Of a DNA stretch of 55,661 nt, positions 16,333 through 23,069 are shown piece by piece. The stretch's first letter is position 1. Each line of letters opens with the position of its first letter. The stretch lies in NCBI RefSeq assembly GCF_021538895.1, contig NZ_JADDRL010000064.1, positions 1 to 55,661 of the forward strand. The letters run 5' to 3'. The DNA is from Streptomyces olivochromogenes (GTDB lineage: Bacteria; Actinomycetota; Actinomycetes; Streptomycetales; Streptomycetaceae). The notes beneath the pieces were generated by a model, which ran no database searches, was not told the origin of the DNA, and worked only from the letters and a program-made list of their open reading frames with translations. A program made the position numbers and the translations under genes.

Positions 16333-17601
16333 GTGTCGACCTATGACACTCTACTCGCCTCCGATCAAGTCCACCGTTACACGGTTCCACCTGGTCTAGA
16401 GACTCAAATTACGGTCCAGACTCTACCAAATGCCAACTGCCGGATTTATTCAGGGCAAGAAGACGGCCCATACCTCTTGGCCATTTCCGACCCTGATGGG
16501 TACCTTGAGTTCTCTGTTCGACCATTGGGCAAGAGTACCGAGATCGCTCGGCTGCACATTGATGCGGCAACTGACAGCCAAGGTGCCCAGCACCTGCTGG
16601 AAATCCGGTCCAGCAATCATCCGACCCCTGACATGCCAACACCGCCCGAACGACCTAGACCGTTGCGCGGGCGAGGGGTTCGCACGAGCCCTCCTCTAGG
16701 GTTGGACGAATGCCTGAGCCTGTCTGACGAAGAAATCTTCGAGCGCGGCTACCCACTCCGGCCGAACCCTGACGTCGCACCTATGGCATTCAACTCCTGG
16801 CGTCGGTTCGTCTCAGCTCCGGTCACTTTTGTGGAGCCGCAGATCGCCTCCCGCCCAGATATCGCGCGGACGCATCGGAAAATGAACCAGAACCTCGACC
16901 CGCAGTCATTGCAAGAATCAGACAACTGGAGCGGGTATCAGCTGATTGACGAGCCCGGCACATACGACTGGGTGTATGCCGAGTGGCATCTCCCCGGCGC
17001 AGGAGCAGGACCCTTCAATCCCCATACCTACAATGCCTTCTGGGTCGGCCTGGACGGAACCGGAACTCGAGACTTGGTCCAGGCCGGAACCGAAGGAAAC
17101 GGAATCGTAGACGGCACTCTCTGCACGAGCACCTTCTTTGCCTGGACAGCACTGCTGCCTGAACAATGGGCTGCGCAACAAATAACCAACTTCCCGCTCA
17201 GGATCGGCGACAACATTCAGTGCGCGGTCCAGACTGCAAATAGCGAAGCGGATGTACCCTCTATTGGAGGGGCACTGGCCATCTTCTCCCTTGCCAACGA
17301 GAGAACGCATCAGTACACCCGCGTCACGACACCGCGAAAGTTCACAGAGGTGAGCGGCTCTCAAGCAGACTGGATAATGGAACGGCCGACCGTAAACGGT
17401 GGTCACTCCGACTTGGCCACATACAACACAGCCACCATGAAATTCCCGTTGGCAGACCGCGAAAATCCATTGGAAGAGGTGGGCTACCTGGAAGCGCCCA
17501 ACGATCAAATCACGATGGTCAGCCAAGAAGGACGTACGCTGTCTACCGTCACTCCCATAGACAACGACACAATGCAGTTCACGTGGCACAACTTCAAATA
17601 A
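16333..17601 (+). CDS. G1-family (glutamic) peptidase, no signal peptide
   Basis: The product is 422 aa. Residues 1-100 form an uncharacterised domain, 100-150 a Pro-rich linker, and 195-400 an eqolisin-like domain with NWSGYQL, AEWHLPG, FWVGLDG, the Gln in LVQAGTE (about 250) and the Glu in ADWIMERP (about 350). Those Gln and Glu match the catalytic pair of G1 peptidases, which cleave proteins at acid pH. I chose the GTG at 16333 (GAAGGGG 8-9 nt upstream); a TTG at 16312 is also possible. There is no signal peptide or membrane segment, unusual for a family that is normally secreted. Base composition is clearly lower in G+C than its neighbours, suggesting transfer. Confidence 0.75.
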   Translation: MSTYDTLLASDQVHRYTVPPGLETQITVQTLPNANCRIYSGQEDGPYLLAISDPDGYLEFSVRPLGKSTEIARLHIDAATDSQGAQHLLEIRSSNHPTPDMPTPPERPRPLRGRGVRTSPPLGLDECLSLSDEEIFERGYPLRPNPDVAPMAFNSWRRFVSAPVTFVEPQIASRPDIARTHRKMNQNLDPQSLQESDNWSGYQLIDEPGTYDWVYAEWHLPGAGAGPFNPHTYNAFWVGLDGTGTRDLVQAGTEGNGIVDGTLCTSTFFAWTALLPEQWAAQQITNFPLRIGDNIQCAVQTANSEADVPSIGGALAIFSLANERTHQYTRVTTPRKFTEVSGSQADWIMERPTVNGGHSDLATYNTATMKFPLADRENPLEEVGYLEAPNDQITMVSQEGRTLSTVTPIDNDTMQFTWHNFK

Positions 17602-17682
17602 CAAAGCAATGGAGTCAAGTGATTGATGCGCTGCTGGATATCGAGCAGCCTCTGTCGTATAGGTGACTTTACGGGGCATGAT

Positions 17683-17749
17683 GATCGGGCCGAACAGGCT
17701 CTGGCAGGGTCTACAAGGCAAGAGCCAGGTCCCCTTGCCGCGCCCGATC
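17683..17749. repeat. bulged palindrome downstream of the peptidase
   Basis: GATCGGGC (17683-17690) pairs with GCCCGATC (17742-17749), and inside it GGCTCT (17697-17702) pairs with AGAGCC (17721-17726). It lies 82 nt after the peptidase stop and may be its terminator or the relic end of a mobile element. The rest of 17602-17917 shows no gene. Confidence 0.4.
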
Positions 17750-17917
17750 CCACAGCCAAGCCAGCAGACGCAAACCTCTTCGCGATAGAAGCTCGCCGCA
17801 TCGCCTCTCTCCGGGGAGAGTTGCCCCCAGAGCACTTCACGGGGCACTGCGCTCACAAGAGCGACGGACCATCCACACCAGGGTGCGGGCGCTGCAGTGG
17901 CAGGTGAAGGTGGCAGG

Positions 17918-18130
17918 GTGGATGAACATCGAGTTGTGGTGCGCCCGCCCGACGAGTCGGGCGGGCGCCGAGTACAGGTGGGCGGGAAGACGCTGGGCAC
18001 CGCGCACTGCCTGCATGACCTGATGGGGCTACTGGAGCAGGCCGGTCTGGAGCCTTTGGACGAGGTCGCTGTGGCCGAGCACCCGCGGATCGAGTGGCAC
18101 GGAGGAGGGCCCGAAGTCTGGAAGCCCTGA
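17918..18130 (+). CDS. small uncharacterised protein, duplicated (copy 2)
   Basis: The product is 70 aa: PPDESGGRRVQVGGKTLGTA, then LEQAGLEPLDEVAVAEHPRI and EWHGGGPEVWKP. It is the paralog of the gene at 14220 in the duplicated segment, with an extra WKP ending and an intact LMGLLEQAGL where copy 1 has LLLLGQAGL. The start is uncertain (GTG 17918 or the upstream GTG 17897). It is convergent with the plasmid-stabilisation-like gene at 18243. Confidence 0.5.
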   Translation: MDEHRVVVRPPDESGGRRVQVGGKTLGTAHCLHDLMGLLEQAGLEPLDEVAVAEHPRIEWHGGGPEVWKP

Positions 18131-18242
18131 ACTTGCCCCCAACCCACCCGAAACGGGCCTCGGGTCTGGTTGCCCACCTGAGCATGCGGCCCCACCCCAC
18201 CCAAAACCTGAGAGCTTCCGCCCGGGGCCAAGGCCCCAGGGA

Positions 18243-18569
18243 TCAGCGGCCCAGCGCTTTCTGGAGCTGCCGCTTGGTCATCGTGAAACGGCCCTCGATG
18301 TTGCGCTTCTTGGCCTCTGCGTACAGCTGGTCCTTGGTGGGCCCTTCCGCGCCGCTGTGCGAGCGCTGCCCGCCGCGCTGCGACGCCGACTTCGGGTCAC
18401 GCATGGAGGACTGGCCGGCGGTCTTCGACTCGCCCGACCTGGCCCGTTCCTTGTTGACCGTCCGCGCGGCGATTTCCTTGGCTCGCTTGGTCGACTCGCC
18501 ACGGTCCTCAGCGCTCTTCTTGATGTGTTCGTACTGCCGCTCCCGCTTGGAGCTGGATCCGGCCGGCAT
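18243..18569 (-). CDS. plasmid-stabilisation-like protein, SAP/Rho-N-type C-terminus (copy 2)
   Basis: The product is 108 aa, about 80% identical to the protein at 14537. It has a basic N-terminal half (SSSKRERQYEHIKKSAEDRG, KRAKEIAARTVNKERARSG) and a C-terminal KDQLYAEAKKRNIEGRFTMT, then KRQLQKALGR, which fits a helix-extension-helix nucleic-acid-binding fold. AAAGGAAG lies upstream of the ATG at 18569. This copy keeps the consensus residues that copy 1 has changed (KDQP, RSSMT), so it is the more likely functional one. Confidence 0.72.
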   Translation of the reverse strand: MPAGSSSKRERQYEHIKKSAEDRGESTKRAKEIAARTVNKERARSGESKTAGQSSMRDPKSASQRGGQRSHSGAEGPTKDQLYAEAKKRNIEGRFTMTKRQLQKALGR

Positions 18570-18828
18570 CGTGGTCACTTCCTTTCTGCCACCGCGGACC
18601 CGTCCTGGTTCGGCGAAGGCACTCGGCACGGGTTCAGGCATGGTCGGCGCGCTGGTCCGGCGGGACCCCGCCGCCCTCTCCCCCCGCCCTTGCTGTCCTT
18701 GTCCGTGATTGCGGGCCCCGAGTTCCCCGGAGTTACCGTGACGACGCATGCGACGCACACTGCCGGCCCGCACCCGTCCAAAGAGCTGCCTGGCATGCCC
18801 GCCCCGGCTTCGGGAACCGCTTCCCACC

Positions 18829-19275
18829 ATGGGTTCGCACCACGACGAAGCGCCCGTCCGCTACGCCCTCATCCGCTACCACGATGTCGGCGAGCTGGGA
18901 TTCACGCCGCCCGGCCACAGAGACGCGGCGTGAATCCCCGCGCCCGGGCAGTCCTCGGGGACGCCGTGTTCTTCGCCGATGTTCTGGCCAACGGCGGACT
19001 GGACGACCGGCTGGGCCAGGGCCGCGTCCTGAAGCGGGCCAAGGATCTCATGGCCGACGCGGTCCACGCCGACCACACGTTCTTCTCAAACCTGCGGCAG
19101 TTCCTTGCCGGTGAAGGCCGCCACGCTGGCGTTGACCTACCCCGGCCACCGGCTCCTCGTCGGGCGCGACGCGCACAAGTCGGTCGTGGCCGGGCTCATA
19201 CTGTCCGGCGTCGAGCCGGCGCGGGCGGAGTCCCAGTGAGACACCTTGCGGCACATCGCCCATCCCCGTCGGCGG
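18829..19275 (+). pseudogene. Orn/Lys/Arg decarboxylase, N-terminal fragment (copy 2)
   Basis: Fragments match copy 1 in order: HDEAPVRYALIRYHDV, ELGFTPPGHRDAA and a stop, then NPRARAVLGDAVFFADVLAN, GGLDDRLGQGRVLKRAKDLM, then YPGHRLLVGRDAHKSVVAGL, ILSGVEPARAESQ, TGA (19237) and RHIAHP. Relatives have Trp at the TGA position. The gene is broken in at least three places. Homology ends near 19280, where the end of the DUF6479 gene begins on the other strand. Confidence 0.65.
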
Positions 19276-19284
19276 ACACCTGGG

Positions 19285-19653
19285 CTACGTCGCGCCGCTG
19301 CCTCCGCTTCCGAACGATCCGCTGGAGCCAGGCTGCCAGCGGGGACGGGTCTGGTTCCGGTTCGGCCTACTGGGGGCGTTTCCGAGCTGGTAGGGAGTGA
19401 GGCGATCGGCCTCCCCCGCCGCCCGGGGCACTTCGTTCGGCTCACGTATGTTCCGTTCCTCATGCACCGGCCCCTCGCGGGGCAACGTCGGCTGCTCCGC
19501 GGGCCGGGGCGGTGCGGACTCCCGGTGGCGTACGCGGATACCGAGGCGTACGGCCCCCACGAGTGCGGCCGTAACAAGCAGGCCGAAGACGACGATGACG
19601 ACCATCCCCGCCGCCGAGCCGGCGGCGGCCAGTTCCTGAGATGTCGTGTTCAT
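19285..19653 (-). CDS. DUF6479 small membrane protein
   Basis: The product is 122 aa: MNTTSQELAAAGSAAG, one membrane helix MVVIVVFGLLVTAALVGAV, then a cytoplasmic tail with the family words ESAPPRPAEQPTLP, VHEERNIREPNEVPRA, DRLTPYQL and a C-terminal WQPGSSGSFGSGGSG. Length and motifs are complete. The ribosome-binding site is weak. A broken copy lies at 25933. Function is unknown; the family is restricted to Streptomyces and relatives. Confidence 0.78.
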   Translation of the reverse strand: MNTTSQELAAAGSAAGMVVIVVFGLLVTAALVGAVRLGIRVRHRESAPPRPAEQPTLPREGPVHEERNIREPNEVPRAAGEADRLTPYQLGNAPSRPNRNQTRPRWQPGSSGSFGSGGSGAT

Positions 19654-19850
19654 CGGCCCCGGGTACCCGCTGCCTGGCCCCACATACCCAGCGGCGAGGG
19701 TGGCGGACGGCGCGGACACTAGGCCCCGGTAGCGTCACCACGAAGGAAACAGACAGCCATTTGCCCGTCCTATGCGTGCGCCCTCCGGCGGCAGGGGCAG
19801 TGCCGACGAACGCGACGTCGGCTGCTGGCCAACCACATGCAGATCGGTCA

Positions 19851-20524
19851 TCAGCACCGCGCTCCGCCCGCTTCTCGGCGAGGGCTCCCTTCGCGTGCCG
19901 TTCGCAGGCCGCGCCGCAGCTCGGCGTAGGGCACGACGACACCGAGACGATGACCTCGGCCAGCCCAGCCAGGTAGGCAGCGGGCAGCGGGCAGCGGGCA
20001 GCGGGCAGCGGGCAGCGGGCAGCGGGCAGCGGATGATCCATGGCCAAAGTCGCCAGTCCTGGGGACCAGGGCCGCCCGTGAAGGCCGGCGCCGAAAGCGC
20101 CAGCACTTCCAGGGAGCTGTGGATGTGCTGCTCGATGGGCCGGACCTCCCGTTCACCGACGGCGCAGCGACACGTCGTACACGGCCGTCGCTCCATGGGC
20201 CACGGCGGCACCGCCCATCACGGTGAGCACCAGCGGATTGACCCGGGCCAGCAGTCCCATCACCACAGGGATGCCGACCTCGGTCGTCATCAACGCGTGC
20301 ACAGCGGACTCGCTGGTGCCGCTGGTGTGCTCGATCCGGGTCCGCCGGTGCATCCATCAGTCCGCAAGGCCAGGCACCACCCACAAGGAAAGAACCCAGT
20401 ACAGCAAGAACCGGCGGCTCGCGTCCTCCGCCTCGGTGGACGTCACCGGAACCTGCAGATCGTCGGCCCGTCGCCTGTCCCGGCAGGTCCGCCAGGCGTG
20501 CCGGGGCAGTACGCGCAGCGCCAT
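19851..20524 (-). pseudogene. polytopic membrane protein, decayed copy
   Basis: This copy follows the intact gene at 28803: ALRVLPRHAWRTCRD, DLQVPVTSTEAEDASRRFLL, LWVVPGLAD-TGA-WMHRRTRIEH, VNPLVLTVMGGAAVAHGATA, then PIEQHIHSSLEVLALSA and AAYLAGLAEVIVS. The TGA (20359-20357) replaces the first Trp of DWWMH; at least two frameshifts follow, and the loop with HADQVRSLL is deleted. A heptanucleotide expansion at 19977 adds 14 residues in frame. Confidence 0.7.
19977..20032. repeat. 8 tandem copies of GCAGCGG
   Basis: Eight perfect 7-bp units lie inside the decayed membrane-protein gene. The intact paralog near 28915 has one such unit plus a diverged one at the same place. The net gain is 42 bp, which is in frame and encodes two extra PLPAARC blocks on the minus strand. 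It looks like slippage during decay. Confidence 0.9.
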
Positions 20525-20688
20525 GGACACCTCAGTGACAATGACAAGGGTCCTGCGGCCCAGGTCTACAAACCGTCGATACCCGCCTCCGGTACTCCTC
20601 CTCATGCCTGCGACACCACGCACGACCCCCCGGTCGGTGGGTACTCGGAGCCGGACGGCAAAGCCACGGATGCGGTTCGGGAGAGACT

Positions 20689-21645
20689 ATGGCGGGCTTC
20701 GGATACTTCCTGTCGTGTGAGGAGCACACCCCGGCGGAACTCGTCGAGCAGGCGCGGATGGCCGAGCAGGCCGGCTTCGAGTCGCTGTGGATATCGGACC
20801 ACTATCACCCGTGGCACGACCGCCAAGGCCAGAGCCCGTTCGTGTGGTCGGTGATCGGGGCCTTGTCGCAGGCGGTATCACTGCCCGTGCAGACGGCGGT
20901 GACCTGTCCACTGGTGCGGACCCACCCCGCCGTGATCGCCCAGGCCGCCGCGACCAGCGCGGTCCAGCTGGGCGGGCGTTTCCGGCTGGGGGTGGGCACT
21001 GGGGAGGCGCTCAACGAGCACATCCTCGGCACGGTCTGGCCCGAGGCGCCGGTGCGGCTGGAAATGCTGGAGGAGGCCGTCCAGATCATGCGGCGGCTGT
21101 TCACCGGGGAGGAGATCAGCCACCACGGTAAGCACTACACCGTGGAGAACGCACGCCTGTACACGCTGCCGGACGAGCCGGTGCCGATCGACGTGTCGGC
21201 CTTCGGCCCCCAAGCCGCCGAGGTCGCCGCCCGCATCGGTGACGGCCTGATCACCATGGCGCCCGACGAAGCGATGGTGCAGCGTTTCCGGCGCGGTGGC
21301 GGCGGCACCAAACCGGTGTACGGCGGATTCAAAGTGTGCTGGGGGACGGACCAGCAGGAGGCGGTCCGCACCGCGCACCGCCTCTGGGCGAACGAGCAAC
21401 TGCCCGGCGAACTCCCGCAAGTCCTGCCGACCCCGCGCCACTTCGAGCAGGCGTCCCAGTTGGTCACCGAGGAGCAGGTGGCGAAGGCCGTACCGTGCGG
21501 CGACGATGAAGACGTCCACGTCGAGGCGCTGGCTGCGTTCGTCGAGGCAGGTTTCGACAGCGTCTACGTCAACCAGATCGGCAAGGACCAGCAGGGCTTC
21601 TTCGACTTCTACCGCACCAGGGTCCTGCCACGGGTACGGGACTGA
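20689..21645 (+). CDS. F420-dependent LLM-class oxidoreductase (TIGR03557 type)
   Basis: The product is 318 aa, a luciferase-like (beta/alpha)8 barrel. It begins GFGYFLSCEEHTPAELVEQA, with the family words SLWISDHYHPWHDRQG, TCPLVRTHPAVIAQAAAT, GRFRLGVGTGEALNEHILG, PLRLEML-like and FTGEEISHHGKHYTVENARL, and ends FFDFYRTRVLPRV. This is the F420-using glucose-6-phosphate-dehydrogenase-like subgroup; the substrate cannot be told. The cysteine hydrolase gene starts 10 nt after its stop, so they form an operon. A GGGTAC lies about 45 nt upstream but lacks a clear -35. Confidence 0.88.
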   Translation: MAGFGYFLSCEEHTPAELVEQARMAEQAGFESLWISDHYHPWHDRQGQSPFVWSVIGALSQAVSLPVQTAVTCPLVRTHPAVIAQAAATSAVQLGGRFRLGVGTGEALNEHILGTVWPEAPVRLEMLEEAVQIMRRLFTGEEISHHGKHYTVENARLYTLPDEPVPIDVSAFGPQAAEVAARIGDGLITMAPDEAMVQRFRRGGGGTKPVYGGFKVCWGTDQQEAVRTAHRLWANEQLPGELPQVLPTPRHFEQASQLVTEEQVAKAVPCGDDEDVHVEALAAFVEAGFDSVYVNQIGKDQQGFFDFYRTRVLPRVRD

Positions 21646-21655
21646 CGGCAGGGTG

Positions 21656-22276
21656 ATGGGTACGGTGAACGGCTCCGAAGCGACCGGCGGCACGGCGCTC
21701 GTCGTGATCGACATGATCAACACGTACGACCATGAGGACGCGGAACTGCTCATCCCTTCCGTCGGCCGCATCGTTCCCGTCGTCACAGATCTGCTCGCCC
21801 GTGCCCGGGACGCTGACGTGGCGGTCGTGTACGCGAACGACAACTTCGGCCTGTGGCGCTCCCACCACGGCGAGCTGCTGCAAAGGGCGCTGGATCGGCC
21901 GCACGCCGGGTTGGTCGAGCCGATACGGCCCGACGGCGAGTCCCTTTTCGTGCTGAAGGCCCGCCACTCCATTTTCTATGAGACACCCATGGCGTACGTG
22001 CTGTGGCGACTGGGCGTCACGCACCTGGTCCTGTGCGGCCAGGTCACCGAGCAGTGTGTTCTGTACTCGGCCCTGGACGCGCACATCCGGCACCTGAAAG
22101 TGACGGTACCGAGGGACGCCGTGGCCTCCATCCACCCCCATCTGGAGACTGCGGCCCTGGAAATGATGGAGCGCAACATGGGTGCCCGGATCGTGACGGC
22201 AAATGAGGTCGACTTCGCGGGCACCCGGAGTGCCGTACCGGACAGCTCCCCGGATCAGTGCCAAAACGGAACGTGA
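21656..22276 (+). CDS. cysteine hydrolase (isochorismatase family)
   Basis: The product is 206 aa with a Rossmann-like hydrolase fold and the family's catalytic triad: Asp in LVVIDMINTYDHED, Lys in FVLKARHSIFYET, Cys in LCGQVTEQCVLYSALDA. Such enzymes hydrolyse amides, ureas or vinyl ethers in the cytoplasm. ATG 21656 is preferred; GTG 21653 precedes it in frame. It is co-transcribed with the F420 oxidoreductase, which suggests successive steps on one small molecule; this is inference. Confidence 0.85.
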   Translation: MGTVNGSEATGGTALVVIDMINTYDHEDAELLIPSVGRIVPVVTDLLARARDADVAVVYANDNFGLWRSHHGELLQRALDRPHAGLVEPIRPDGESLFVLKARHSIFYETPMAYVLWRLGVTHLVLCGQVTEQCVLYSALDAHIRHLKVTVPRDAVASIHPHLETAALEMMERNMGARIVTANEVDFAGTRSAVPDSSPDQCQNGT

Positions 22277-22470
22277 GCGAACACGGCCGCCGCACCACGG
22301 AGCGCTAGTACGACACGCTGTCCTTCACCGAAAGCCTCGCGCATGTCGTCGTCGGCCGAGCAACACACCGACCCACACGGCCCCCACACGCTGCTGCGCA
22401 CAACGCGCCGGTACCAGGCGCGTTCCCAGCAACGGCCCACCGAAGCCTCTCCGGTGTGCGCGGATGCATC

Positions 22471-22495
22471 GGCTTGGCGCCGGTTGCCCGGGTAC
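22471..22495 (+). promoter_or_regulatory. sigma-B-like promoter of the broken SRPBCC copy
   Basis: GGCT, 15 nt, GGGTAC. The same boxes with the same spacing and flanks (CGGGTACTCGGTG) lie before the intact gene at 35179, so the promoter outlived the gene. Confidence 0.5.
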
Positions 22496-22571
22496 TCGGT
22501 GTCGTGCACGTCCAAGGGGCCGTGCCGGCACGCCAACGCGCACTCCGACGAAAGCCAACCAGGAGGCAATC

Positions 22572-22891
22572 ACGGGCACGGTCAAGGAAGCGGTCAACGT
22601 GGAGGTTTCGCTCCGCACGGCCTACAACCATTGGACAAGGTTCGAGCAGTTCCCCCACTTCATGGGGGCGTCGAGGAGGTCAGGCAGCTCGACGACCGGC
22701 ACAATCACTGGACCACCAGCATCGGCGCGGTGCGCCGCGAGTTCGACACAGAGATCGTCGACCAGCTGCCGGACGACCGGATCACCTGGCGCTCCGTAGC
22801 AGGCGACACCACACAGTGCGGATCGGTCCGCTTCGAGCGCATCGACGACACGCACGCCAGGGTGGAACTCACGACAAGGCCGGCGTTATAG
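22572..22891 (+). pseudogene. SRPBCC (cyclase/dehydrase-like) protein, broken copy
   Basis: Compared with the intact gene at 35179, the ATG has become ACG. The frame then reads VKEAVNVEVSLRTAYNHWTR, FEQFPHFMG, shifts, and continues GVEEVRQLDDRHNHWTTSIG, then FDTEIVDQLPDDRITWRS and TRVELT-like residues to a stop at 22889. The last 45 residues, with the C-terminal helix, are missing. It has three separate lesions. The sequence from 22892 to 23069 has no gene. Confidence 0.75.
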
Positions 22892-23069
22892 CCGCCAGTT
22901 CGTTCAGTGCCCGGCAGCGGCGGCCAGGCACGTGTTGCCGGGCGAAGTCGAGAAGGCGCTGGTAGCCGCGGCCATGGGCGGGTGCGTTCGGTGGTGTCCA
23001 GGACAGCACCGATGGGGCTGACGGCTGCTGCGGCGATGGTGTCGCGGTGGGTGTAGACGCCCCATCACA

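Noticed and set aside
17683..17749. integron attC site
   Set aside because: The folded shape is reminiscent, but the conserved core sites and any integrase or cassette array are missing.
16918..18231. 437-codon minus-strand frame
   Set aside because: It is antisense across the peptidase and the small gene at 17918; no family pattern.
19977..20032. CRISPR-like repeat array
   Set aside because: Units are 7 bp with no spacers; it is a tandem microsatellite.
6639..20359. UGA reassigned to Trp
   Set aside because: Intact genes in the window use TGA as the normal stop (for example gvpA, the HAD gene, the methyltransferase), so reassignment is excluded; decay explains the cases.
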